Positions 56,158 to 64,000 of a stretch of DNA of 64,000 nt are shown here, one piece after another. The DNA lies in the NCBI GenBank assembly GCA_009692005.1, contig SHZZ01000004.1, positions 62,001 to 126,000 on the forward strand, given 5' to 3'. Numbering within the stretch: the stretch's first letter is position 1; the number at the start of each line of letters is the position of its first letter. Origin of the DNA: Gemmataceae bacterium. Its GTDB lineage: Bacteria > Planctomycetota > Planctomycetia > Gemmatales > Gemmataceae. A model generated the notes under the pieces. It worked only from the letters and a program-made list of their open reading frames with translations, searched no databases and was not told the origin of the DNA. The position numbers and the translations under genes are program-made.

Positions 56158-57591
56158 TTGAGTATTAATCCTGTTCATTGCACTGGGCCTGGAAAGCAAG
56201 ATCCCGCGATCAACCGCCGGGAGTTGTTGCGCCTCGGTTTAGGGGGATTCGCATCCTTGGGCCTTCCGGGATTGTTCCGCTTGCGCGGGCTGGCCGGTGA
56301 GCAAAGCCAAACCCCAAAAACAGCGATCATTCTCGTCTGGCTTCGTGGCGGGCCCAGCCATTTGGACACCTTCGACCCCAAGCCCAATGCCCCGTCGGAA
56401 TACCGCGGGCCCTTCAAGCCGCTGAAAACCAAAGTTCCCGGGCTGGAAATTTCCGAACTGCTCCCCTCGCTTGCCGGGTTGGCAAACCGCTTCACACTGC
56501 TGCGGTCGATAGCCCATAGTGGCGGCGGGCACCCGGCAGGTTCTTTGCAAATGCTCTCGGGCGATCCCGATGCGCTGGACAAGCCAGGGCCAAAATACCC
56601 AGACTGGATGTCGATTGCGAATTTCATCCGCTCGGGCCAACCGCGAAACCTTCCCAACTATGTCGCGGTCAACCCGGTGGACCGCTATGACAGCTTCACC
56701 ATTGCCGGCTCCACTTACCTGGGCGCTGGTTTCGACGCCTTCAAGGTTCATGGCGACCCGAGCCAACCCGGCTTCTCTATCCCCAACATCGGATTGAAAG
56801 ATGAAACGGGCAGGGCTCGCCTGGCCGAGCGCATCGGCTTGAGAAAATCGTTCGACTCATTGCGCAGAGACATCGATCAGAGCGGCTTGGTTCGCACCGG
56901 GGATCAATTTGAAACCCAGGCCCTTAACATGTTCCTCAGCCCCAACGCAGGGAAAGCGTTTAACCTTTCCCACGAGCCGGCAAAAATTCGCGAGCGTTAC
57001 GGCATGCATGCCTGGGGGCAGCAGTGCCTGATGGCCCGCCGATTGGTGGAAGCCGGAGTGGAAATCGTCACCACGGAATTCGACGGGCCCCAATGCGGCC
57101 GGGTGGCTAATTGGGACGACCATGCGGTTAATCACCATGTGTTCGACGCCTTGAAATATCGCGCGCCCTTTGTCGATCAGGCGGTGTCGGCGCTTATTGA
57201 AGACATTTACGCTCGCGGGCTGGATCAGCGGGTGCTGGTGGCGGTGGGCGGTGAATTCGGGCGAACGCCACGCATTTCTCATGTGGCCAGCAGTGGGGGC
57301 GGAGTGGCCAGCGGCGCGACGGGCACGGTTCAGCCTGGCAGAGATCACTGGCCCAGGGCTGGGTCGTTCCTTTTCGCTGGCGGGGGGATTGAAACCGGGC
57401 AGGTAATCGGCGCCACCGATGCCAAGGGCGAAGACCCGATTTCCCGGCGAGCTTCTCCCGAGGATTTCCTCGCCACCCTGTACACCCATTTGGGAATCGA
57501 TTTCAAAAGCCTCACATTGAAGGATTTCAACGGCAAGCCAACACCAATTATCCGTTACGGGAATCCCATTCCCGAACTGGCTTCAACCTGA
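56158..57591 (+). CDS. DUF1501 Tat-exported sulfatase-fold protein
   Basis: This 477-residue protein is a typical planctomycete DUF1501 member with an alkaline phosphatase/sulfatase-like fold. A twin-arginine signal NRRELLRLGLGGFASLGLPG lies at residues 19-38. Motifs follow: LVWLRGGPSHLDTFDPKP near the metal site, HSGGGHPAGSLQML, EFDGPQCGRVANWDDHA, VAVGGEFGRTPRIS and GRDHWPRAGSFLFAGGG. It begins with a TTG codon at 56158; no ATG or GTG fits upstream of the Tat motif. The function of the family is not settled; members are usually next to DUF1549/DUF1553 cytochrome genes, but none is here. Confidence 0.85.
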   Translation: MSINPVHCTGPGKQDPAINRRELLRLGLGGFASLGLPGLFRLRGLAGEQSQTPKTAIILVWLRGGPSHLDTFDPKPNAPSEYRGPFKPLKTKVPGLEISELLPSLAGLANRFTLLRSIAHSGGGHPAGSLQMLSGDPDALDKPGPKYPDWMSIANFIRSGQPRNLPNYVAVNPVDRYDSFTIAGSTYLGAGFDAFKVHGDPSQPGFSIPNIGLKDETGRARLAERIGLRKSFDSLRRDIDQSGLVRTGDQFETQALNMFLSPNAGKAFNLSHEPAKIRERYGMHAWGQQCLMARRLVEAGVEIVTTEFDGPQCGRVANWDDHAVNHHVFDALKYRAPFVDQAVSALIEDIYARGLDQRVLVAVGGEFGRTPRISHVASSGGGVASGATGTVQPGRDHWPRAGSFLFAGGGIETGQVIGATDAKGEDPISRRASPEDFLATLYTHLGIDFKSLTLKDFNGKPTPIIRYGNPIPELAST

Positions 57592-57637
57592 CCGCCTGGC
57601 TTTCCAGCCGGTGCCTTAAATGAACCAAGGAGGCGTC

Positions 57638-59743
57638 ATGCTGCGGCTGGCTTTTTCACTTCTCCTTTTAGTTTCGTTTTTTCTTGTCCCGGCGAATTCC
57701 CAAGAGAAGGGGGAAAGCCGCCTCCGCGCCGGCGCCTATTCCCTCGATATTACACCGGTCGATTTTCCCTGCATTGTCAATGGCGGGTTCCTCGAGGCCA
57801 CTGCCAAGTCAGCTCTGGACAACCTGTTTGCCCGTTGCCTGATCCTGGAGGACGGCAAGGAGAGAATTGTTCTCCTGGTGGTGGATTCCTGCATGATGCC
57901 GCGCGATTTTCTCGACGGCATCAAAAAACTGATTCAGGAAACCCATGGCATTCCACCTGAAAGGGTGATGATCAGCGCCACGCACACGCACACAGCGCCG
58001 TCGGTCATGGGCGCCCTGGGATCGCGTGCGGATGACAAGTACCGGGCTTTTCTCGGGGTGCAACTGGTGCGGGCGGTTGGCCTGGCGTTGAAAACCGTTC
58101 GCCCGGCGCGCGCTGGGTGGGCAGTCATCGAAGACCCCGCCCACACTTTTTGCCGCCGCTGGATCTTCCGCTCCGACAAAATGTTAACCAGCCCCTTTGG
58201 CGAGGTGAATGTTCGGGCCAATATGCACCCAGGGCATTTAAACCCCACCACCATCGGGCCCTCCGGCCCGGTGGACTCCGGCCTTTCAATCCTTTCCCTG
58301 CAAGGAACCGATGGCAAACCGATCGCGATTTTTGCCAACTACTCCATGCATTATTACGGCAGCGGGCCAGTTTCCTCAGATTATTACGGCCGCTTCTGCA
58401 ACTCCCTGGCCAAGAAAATCTCCAAAGACCCAGGCTTCGTGGCGGTAATGTCGCAAGGCACAAGCGGCGACCTGATGTGGATGGACTACGGTTCTGCCTC
58501 CCCCAAGCGCGATATTCAGGCCTTTGCCGATGCCGTCGCCTCTGAGGCTTTCAAAGCCTTTCAAAGCATTCAATATAAGGATGAAGTTCCTTTGGGCATG
58601 GCCGAGACACGGCTGCGGCTGGGTCGGCGAACTCCCGATGAAAAAAGGCTCGATTGGGCCAAAAAGTTGCAAGAGAAAATCACCGGCCCCATTCCAAAAA
58701 ACCGCGAAGAAGTCTATGCTCTGGAGCAAATTCACCTGCATGAGCAGCCAAATGTGGAACTGAAACTGCAAGCCATTCGCCTTGGCGACCTCGCCATCGC
58801 CACTTTTCCCAACGAAGTCTTTGGCATTACCGGGTTGAAGATCAAGGAGCGCAGCCCTTTCAAAACCACTTTCAACATTGAATTGGCCAATGGGTCGGAA
58901 GGTTACATCCCACCGCCGGAGCAGCATGCCCTGGGCGGCTACACCACCTGGCCTGCGCGCACCGCAGCTTTGGATGTGCAGGCCGAACCAAAAATCGTCG
59001 ACGCTCTTTTACTTTTGCTTGAGCAACTTAAAGGAGAAAAACGCAAACCCTGGTACTACGAACAAGCCTCTGGCCAGAAGGAACAATCTAAATTGGCTGC
59101 CTATCGCCTGGAGGAAATGGAGTTAAGCCGGGCCTTTGATTCCTCGGGTAATAACCATCATGGCCAGTATGAAAAGGGCGTGGCTCTCTGGTTGACCGGT
59201 CCGCCGGGTGAGTTCTCTCCAGGCAGAACAAACCGGGCGGCTCATTTCGCCGGCGGGAGAATGAAATTCAACCTTCCTGGCTGGAATGACACTTATACCG
59301 TTGAAGGATGGATCTGGAATGGTTTTCCCGTGAAGGACCGCGCGGTGGCGGGTTACTTTTTCTCCCGTGGCAAGGACGGGGAAATTGGCGCGCCTGGCGA
59401 CCACCTGGCCCTGGGTGGCAAATCGATGGCCGAAGGAAAGTTGTTATTTTTCAACGGCAACACAGTGAAAAAAGTAATTGCCGGAGAAACCGTTCTGGGG
59501 TTCAAAACCTGGCACCATGTTGCCCTGGTGCGCCAGGGAAAACAGGTGATGCTATATCTGGATGGCAAAAAAGAGGCGCAAGGAGAAGCGGAGATAACCG
59601 GGAATTCCCAAGGCGGATTTCTTGGCGGCCGTTCCGATGGCTTTGCACCATTTGAAGGCAAACTGGATGAGTTTGCCATTTACCCCATGGCCCTGGACGA
59701 GGATGCCATCCGGAAGATGGCTTCCCGAGGGAAAAAAGAATAA
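57638..59743 (+). CDS. ceramidase-like hydrolase with C-terminal LamG domain
   Basis: This secreted protein of about 701 residues has a signal peptide (MLRLAFSLLLLVSFFLVPANS) and a neutral/alkaline ceramidase-like domain. The latter has AGAYSLDITPVDFPCIVNGG, ISATHTHTAPSV (likely zinc histidines), FANYSMHYYGSG and MSQGTSGDLMWMD. A second half from about residue 490 is a LamG/concanavalin-like domain with AAHFAGGRMKFNLPG, YTVEGWIWNG, WHHVALVRQGKQVMLYLDGK and DEFAIYPMALDEDAI. The LamG domain may bind glycans. AAGGAGG lies five bases before the ATG at 57638, which is preferred over 57620. It follows the DUF1501 gene by 46 bases. Confidence 0.85.
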   Translation: MLRLAFSLLLLVSFFLVPANSQEKGESRLRAGAYSLDITPVDFPCIVNGGFLEATAKSALDNLFARCLILEDGKERIVLLVVDSCMMPRDFLDGIKKLIQETHGIPPERVMISATHTHTAPSVMGALGSRADDKYRAFLGVQLVRAVGLALKTVRPARAGWAVIEDPAHTFCRRWIFRSDKMLTSPFGEVNVRANMHPGHLNPTTIGPSGPVDSGLSILSLQGTDGKPIAIFANYSMHYYGSGPVSSDYYGRFCNSLAKKISKDPGFVAVMSQGTSGDLMWMDYGSASPKRDIQAFADAVASEAFKAFQSIQYKDEVPLGMAETRLRLGRRTPDEKRLDWAKKLQEKITGPIPKNREEVYALEQIHLHEQPNVELKLQAIRLGDLAIATFPNEVFGITGLKIKERSPFKTTFNIELANGSEGYIPPPEQHALGGYTTWPARTAALDVQAEPKIVDALLLLLEQLKGEKRKPWYYEQASGQKEQSKLAAYRLEEMELSRAFDSSGNNHHGQYEKGVALWLTGPPGEFSPGRTNRAAHFAGGRMKFNLPGWNDTYTVEGWIWNGFPVKDRAVAGYFFSRGKDGEIGAPGDHLALGGKSMAEGKLLFFNGNTVKKVIAGETVLGFKTWHHVALVRQGKQVMLYLDGKKEAQGEAEITGNSQGGFLGGRSDGFAPFEGKLDEFAIYPMALDEDAIRKMASRGKKE

Positions 59744-59865
59744 CCGTCCAAAGGCGGGAATTGTTCCCCTTTTCCCCGACTACCCTTTTGCCAGGTTCAC
59801 AGGGAATCATTTTCCCACTTGGTTTGTTGGGAAATATCCAACTAGCCCCTGAATGGTAAGGAATA

Positions 59866-60768
59866 ATGGTTTGCCAATACCCCATCCTGCTGGCGCATGG
59901 GATCGCGCCATTTGATTTTCTTTCACGGAAGATCCGCAAGGCCTTTCCCTCGCTGGCCGGTAGCGGCGATTCCCGCCACTATTTCAAGGGCGTGAAAAGC
60001 TTTTTAAATTCCCGCGGGTTTGAAGCCCATCATGGCGATGTCAGCTTTGCTGCCAGCGTGGATTTGCGTGCCAGGGAACTGGCCTCCCAGGTGGAGGCCA
60101 TTTTAAAACAGCCCGCCAGCCCTGGCCGTTCCCATGAAAAAGTTCTGATCCTGGCTCATAGCATGGGCGGCCTGGATGCCCGGCGCATGATCGTTGATTT
60201 TCCCGGCCTGGCGGAGAAAGTCGCCGGCCTGGCCACGATTGGGACCCCTCATCTCGGATCCTCCTTTGCCGACCTGGGAATGCAAAAAGGGGGAAACCTT
60301 GCCATCTTGGGGTTAAAAAAATTCGTTGACCTGGCCGGATTCGCCGATCTGACAACGCAAGCTTGCAAAGTATTCAACCAACGATCGCTGGCCAGTGAAG
60401 CGGCCAATGGAGTCGTCTACCATGTTTGGTCCAGCCACGAGGAGAAATCCAGGGTCTACCTCCCGTTGAGAAATTCCTGGTCGGTGATTCACGAAAAAGA
60501 AGGCGCCAACGACGGTTTGGTTTCCGTGACATCGCAAGAGTGGGCCAGTGAACTGGCCCTGGGAAATGGCGCCAGAAAAACGGTGAAGCAATTTCGCTTC
60601 CCGTTTTTGGCGGACCATTTGAACCAGATCGCCTGGTGGTCGCCGAAAAGCCCCACCCTGGCGGGGAAGCTAAAAGAGTTCGTCCTGGCCCGGGAATTCG
60701 AAAAGACCGTTCTGGAGGTTTACCTGGAAATCGCCCAAAATCTGGCGAAGGATGCTTGCCCCTGTTAG
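59866..60768 (+). CDS. alpha/beta-hydrolase, triacylglycerol lipase-like
   Basis: This 300-residue protein has the lipase start YPILLAHG, a nucleophile elbow LAHSMGGLDAR with serine 99, and IGTPHLGSSFADL. A likely catalytic aspartate is in KEGANDGLVSV and a likely histidine in FLADHLNQIAW. No signal peptide is visible, so it is probably intracellular, unlike most bacterial lipases of this type. AAGGA precedes the ATG at short spacing. It precedes the thioredoxin-haem-PDZ gene by 34 bases and may be co-transcribed with it. Confidence 0.85.
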   Translation: MVCQYPILLAHGIAPFDFLSRKIRKAFPSLAGSGDSRHYFKGVKSFLNSRGFEAHHGDVSFAASVDLRARELASQVEAILKQPASPGRSHEKVLILAHSMGGLDARRMIVDFPGLAEKVAGLATIGTPHLGSSFADLGMQKGGNLAILGLKKFVDLAGFADLTTQACKVFNQRSLASEAANGVVYHVWSSHEEKSRVYLPLRNSWSVIHEKEGANDGLVSVTSQEWASELALGNGARKTVKQFRFPFLADHLNQIAWWSPKSPTLAGKLKEFVLAREFEKTVLEVYLEIAQNLAKDACPC

Positions 60769-60802
60769 CATTAACCCAACTTTAACACTGGCAGGAGGAT
60801 TT

Positions 60803-62134
60803 ATGTTTCGAAAAATGTTGCTTGGAGTTTTGGCGGCGGTGGTTTTGGTTCCCGGCGCCTTTTCTCAAACCCGCGAACAGAAGGTGCGCGATGACAAGAA
60901 AAAAATCGAGGGCCAGGGCTTCTGGCTGTACAACGATTTAGCCGCGGGCAAAGAACAAGCCAAAAAAACCAACAAACCGATGATCGTTGTTCTCCGCTGC
61001 ATTCCCTGCGAAGAGTGCGTCAAGCTGGATGATGAACTGGTCAGCCAAGATGCTCGCGTCCGCGCCCTGCTCGATCAATTTGTACGCGTGCGGGTTGTTG
61101 GCACGAATGGGCTAGACCTTACCCTGTTTCAATTCGATTACGACCAATCCTTCGCCGTCTTCTTCTTGAACGCCAACGGCACGATTTATGGCAGATTCGG
61201 CACGCGCTCGCACCGCACCCATTGGACCGACGATGTGTCTGTGGAAGGATTGGGAAAAGCCATGGAAGGAGTGTTGGCGCTGCACCAGGGCTACCCGGGA
61301 AACCGCGCCGAATTGACAGGAAAAACCGGGCCCAAGCCCTTTTTCCCCACACCCGAGCAATTCCCCCTCCACAAGGGAAAATTCTCCTCCACCATCGATT
61401 ACCAGGGCAATAATGTGGTGAAAAGCTGCATTCATTGCCATCAAATTGGCGATGCCATCCGGCAAACCTATCGCGACCGGGGCCAGCCCATTCCACCGAA
61501 GTCTCTTTATCCCCACACCCATCCTAAATCGCTGGGACTGATTCTCGACCCCAGAGAACGGGCCACCGTGGCCAAGCTGGTTGAAGGAACACCCGCAGCC
61601 AAGGCCGGGTTTGTTGCGGAGGACAAGATAACGCACCTTGATGGGCAGGCACTGGTTTCCCTCGCTGACATTCAATGGGTTTTGCACCAGGTTCCCATGG
61701 CAGGAAAAACCGTTGTGGCAAACATTATGCGCAATGGAAAGCCCGTGATTTTGAAAATGGAATTGGTGGACGGTTGGAAAAAGCTGGACGACACCTCCTG
61801 GCGGGTTTCTTCCTGGGCCATGAGGCGGATGGCAACCGGAGGCCTGGTCTTGGAAGCTCTTGGCGCCGAGGATAAAGCAGGGATAAAAATTCCGGAAAAC
61901 CAAATGGCGCTGCGAGTGAAGCATGTCGGGCAGTATGGCGATCATGCCGCCGCCTTGCGCGCAGGTTTCAAAAAAGACGACATCCTGGTTTCCTTCGATG
62001 GGAATTCTGACCTGACTCGCGAGCAGGACTTGATGGAATACGCCATCAACAAGAAAAAGGTCAACGACAAGGTGGCGGTCGAGATCGTTCGTAATGGCAA
62101 GAAAATGACCCTGACCTTGCCCATGCAAAAGTAG
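60803..62134 (+). CDS. thioredoxin-like, CxxCH haem and PDZ multidomain protein
   Basis: This protein of about 443 residues has a signal peptide (MFRKMLLGVLAAVVLVPGAFS) and a thioredoxin-fold domain with CIPCEEC near residues 66-72, where the usual CxxC motif is present (C-I-P-C). A single c-type haem site CIHCH lies near 209. Two PDZ-type domains follow, near residues 250-330 (LILDPRERATVAKLVEGTPAAKAGF) and 370-440 (AALRAGFKKDDILVSFDG). AGGAGG precedes the ATG at 60803; an earlier ATG would extend it with a poor leader. The domain set suggests a periplasmic redox protein with a peptide-binding tail; its role is unknown. Confidence 0.82.
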   Translation: MFRKMLLGVLAAVVLVPGAFSQTREQKVRDDKKKIEGQGFWLYNDLAAGKEQAKKTNKPMIVVLRCIPCEECVKLDDELVSQDARVRALLDQFVRVRVVGTNGLDLTLFQFDYDQSFAVFFLNANGTIYGRFGTRSHRTHWTDDVSVEGLGKAMEGVLALHQGYPGNRAELTGKTGPKPFFPTPEQFPLHKGKFSSTIDYQGNNVVKSCIHCHQIGDAIRQTYRDRGQPIPPKSLYPHTHPKSLGLILDPRERATVAKLVEGTPAAKAGFVAEDKITHLDGQALVSLADIQWVLHQVPMAGKTVVANIMRNGKPVILKMELVDGWKKLDDTSWRVSSWAMRRMATGGLVLEALGAEDKAGIKIPENQMALRVKHVGQYGDHAAALRAGFKKDDILVSFDGNSDLTREQDLMEYAINKKKVNDKVAVEIVRNGKKMTLTLPMQK

Positions 62135-62140
62135 AACGCC

Positions 62141-63364
62141 ATGCATGAATTCAAGGATGGCCAAGCATTCATGGAGAATTTCCTCCTGGAACCCCAGGGG
62201 CGGGGGGATTTGAGCGGCTTGCGCTTCGCGGTCAAAGACTTGATCGATATCGCGGGAAAAATCACCGGGTGCGGCAACCCCACCTGGAGAAACACCCATG
62301 GGCCAGCTAGCGCAAACGCCACTTGCGTGGATCAGTTACTGCAAGCCGGCGCCACTTGCCTTGGCAAAACCATCTCCGATGAATTGGCCTTCAGCATCAT
62401 TGGCGCCAACCATTTTTATGGCACGCCTTTGAACCCCAAGGCCCCGGACCGGGTGCCGGGCGGGTCCTCCAGCGGCTCGGCTTCCGCCGTGGCGCGAGGG
62501 ATCGTGGATTTTTCTCTCGGCACCGACACCGGCGGGTCGGTGCGGGTGCCCGCGTCCAATTGCGGAATCTGGGGATTGCGGCCAACTCATGGCGCCATTT
62601 CCCTCGATGGGGTCATGCCCTTTGCCCCTTCCTTTGACACTGTGGGGATTTTTGCCGCCGACTGCAAGGTTTTAACCCTGGTTGCCAAGGCCTTGCTTCC
62701 AAAGGAAAAACTAGGGCCTGATCGGCCAGGCGCAATTCATTTCCTTGAGGATGCCTTTGAACTTGCCGACCCCGAGGTGCGCTCCGCCCTTACTTTATTC
62801 AAAAAGAGGATCGGGAATCATTTCCCAGGCCGGACTCAAAGTTCCACCCTGGAGAGCCTGGGCTTGAATCTCGGCAAGGGCTTTTTCGACTGGCATGAAA
62901 CTTACCGGATTAACCAGTGGGTGGAAGTAGAGAAATCCCTTGGCGGCTGGATTGACCAATGCCATCCAGTATTTGGCCCCGCCTTGACCAAAACTTTTGA
63001 ACAAGTACGGACGATGGACAAAAACCTGATTCCCCCGGCCTTGGATAATCGGGAACTGTTGTGCCAAAGAATTCAATTAGCCCTTGGGGGGGCTGATTTC
63101 TTGTGCATCCCGACGGCGCCTTCGGTGGCGCCAGAAAAAAATAATATCCCTGTAAGGGATCACAACCAGTTGGGTTACTACACCAAAGCGCTGTCCCTGA
63201 CAGCCTTGGCTGGGATTGGGCGCTTGCCCCAAATATCTCTCCCTGTGGCCCAGGCCGAGGGTTGCCCGATAGGTTTGTCTTTCATCGGCCCTCCGTTTAG
63301 TGAACGCCAATTGCTGGAATTCGCCGGGCTTCTTTCAGAGGCCTTTTGCGTTACTCTTCATTGA
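62141..63364 (+). CDS. amidase (amidase signature family)
   Basis: This cytosolic amidase of 407 residues has the catalytic Ser-cisSer-Lys set: lysine 32 in FAVKD, PGGSSSGSASAVA near residue 107 and the nucleophile region GTDTGGSVRVP near 127-137. The compact length and the GNPTWRNTHGPA segment resemble plant AMI1-type amidases, which hydrolyse indole-acetamide and related amides; the substrate here is unknown. It starts six bases after the preceding gene, but no clear ribosome-binding site is visible, so coupling is likely. A second in-frame ATG lies at 62171. Confidence 0.88.
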   Translation: MHEFKDGQAFMENFLLEPQGRGDLSGLRFAVKDLIDIAGKITGCGNPTWRNTHGPASANATCVDQLLQAGATCLGKTISDELAFSIIGANHFYGTPLNPKAPDRVPGGSSSGSASAVARGIVDFSLGTDTGGSVRVPASNCGIWGLRPTHGAISLDGVMPFAPSFDTVGIFAADCKVLTLVAKALLPKEKLGPDRPGAIHFLEDAFELADPEVRSALTLFKKRIGNHFPGRTQSSTLESLGLNLGKGFFDWHETYRINQWVEVEKSLGGWIDQCHPVFGPALTKTFEQVRTMDKNLIPPALDNRELLCQRIQLALGGADFLCIPTAPSVAPEKNNIPVRDHNQLGYYTKALSLTALAGIGRLPQISLPVAQAEGCPIGLSFIGPPFSERQLLEFAGLLSEAFCVTLH

Positions 63365-63374
63365 AAGGGGCCTC

Positions 63375-64000
63375 ATGAACGCCGTTCTTTGGCTGAGTTT
63401 GACTTTTACCGCCGCTGGGCTGAATGCTGATCCTTCCCGCGTGGAGAAATTCCTGCACACCGGGGATTTTCAAGGAGGCGAGAAAGCTTTACTCAAAGAG
63501 TTGAAAACGCAACCGAAGGATTCGCAACTCCGCTTTGAACTGGGCGCCTTGCAGTTCATTCATGCGGTTGAGGGGCTGGGCCAGGGGTTATACCGCCATG
63601 GACTGCGCCCCAATGGTGGCTTTGGCAACGAAATCCCCTTCATGCGGCTGCCTGTGCCTGAAAACCCAGACCCACAGGAAATCAGTTATGAACAATTCCG
63701 GGCTCTTTTTTCCAGTTTTTCGAAAAGGATCTCCGAGGCAGAAAAAAATCTCTCTCTGGTGATGGACGAAAGTGTCCGCCTGCCTTTGCGCATGGGGTTG
63801 ATAAAGCTCGATATGACGGGCAATGGCAATCCGGAGACCAATTTCAAGGCCATAGTCAACCGCTACATCGGCGGCAACCAGGGCTTGCCCGGCGCCCTGG
63901 GTGATATGCCTGTCACTTTTGACCGCGGCGATGCACTCTGGCTGCAGGGATATTGCAATCTCCTCCAGGCTTTGACCTCGTTTATTCTCGCTCATGATTT
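63375..64000 (+). CDS. unknown secreted protein, 5' part (runs off the window)
   Basis: From the ATG at 63375 the frame stays open to the window end (at least 208 residues). AGGGG lies four bases upstream. The N-terminus MNAVLWLSLTFTAAGLNA looks like a signal peptide. It is followed by VEKFLHTGDFQGGEKALL and a helical TPR-like stretch, then RHGLRPNGGFGNEIPFMRLP and RLPLRMGLIKLDMTGNGN. I do not recognise the family. It starts eleven bases after the amidase gene. Confidence 0.72.
   Translation, partial: MNAVLWLSLTFTAAGLNADPSRVEKFLHTGDFQGGEKALLKELKTQPKDSQLRFELGALQFIHAVEGLGQGLYRHGLRPNGGFGNEIPFMRLPVPENPDPQEISYEQFRALFSSFSKRISEAEKNLSLVMDESVRLPLRMGLIKLDMTGNGNPETNFKAIVNRYIGGNQGLPGALGDMPVTFDRGDALWLQGYCNLLQALTSFILAHD

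Noticed and set aside
61112-62299. 395-codon minus-strand frame opposite the thioredoxin-haem-PDZ gene
   Set aside because: Antisense to clear PDZ and haem motifs; no supporting signals.

Overview
The window looks like chromosomal DNA of a planctomycete, probably a Gemmata-like lineage. The evidence is gene content only. There are five PVC-type haem-binding dehydrogenase proteins (seven-bladed propeller, HEAT-like repeats, CxxCH cytochrome tail), a Tat-exported DUF1501 protein, several DUF1080 proteins, ceramidase-like secreted enzymes and an oversized SecA. I saw no rRNA, tRNA, CRISPR array, phage genes or transposase gene.

Layout. 1-13.9 kb is mostly minus-strand housekeeping: the tail of an unknown gene, then cstA (peptide/pyruvate transporter family), hppA (proton pyrophosphatase), and an operon secA - waaA - class IV aminotransferase, preceded by a fused GT2/ArnT-like glycosyltransferase. 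14-22.5 kb holds an ATP-cone protein of unknown function, rpsT with a strong bidirectional terminator, an MMPL exporter, a metallophosphoesterase, a B12-binding-type radical SAM protein and a secreted trypsin-like protease. 22.5-27.5 kb is one tightly overlapped operon for a pared-down type II secretion/pilus-like machine (short GspE, two GspF, three pseudopilin-like proteins), behind a promoter whose -10 box lies inside a perfect palindrome.

27.4-50.2 kb is a sugar-degradation-type accessory region. It has five PVC cytochrome proteins, each with a different N-terminal arrangement, a Gfo/Idh/MocA oxidoreductase, a DUF1080 domain, a ceramidase-like enzyme, a DUF4038 glycosidase-like protein and an SDR dehydrogenase. 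Known family chemistry suggests C3-oxidation of sugars, cleavage of the 3-keto-glycosides, and electron transfer through periplasmic haem proteins; this pathway is inference. The standout is at 38.7 kb. A DUF1080 gene ends in a run of ten A containing an in-register A AAA AAG heptamer, and the next PVC gene is open in the -1 frame right up to it and has no start signals or signal peptide. The two may be one gene expressed by frameshifting or slippage.

50.2-64 kb contains a polytopic membrane protein, a zinc-ribbon/low-complexity membrane protein, a non-coding stretch with three tandem perfect hairpins (REP-like), an ArsS-type radical SAM gene behind a second DUF1080 gene, a DUF1501 protein, a ceramidase-LamG protein, a lipase, a thioredoxin/haem/PDZ protein, an amidase, and the start of a gene that runs off the end. 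Start codons were chosen from Shine-Dalgarno spacing and often lie inside the longest open frame. All family assignments come from reading motifs, not from database searches.
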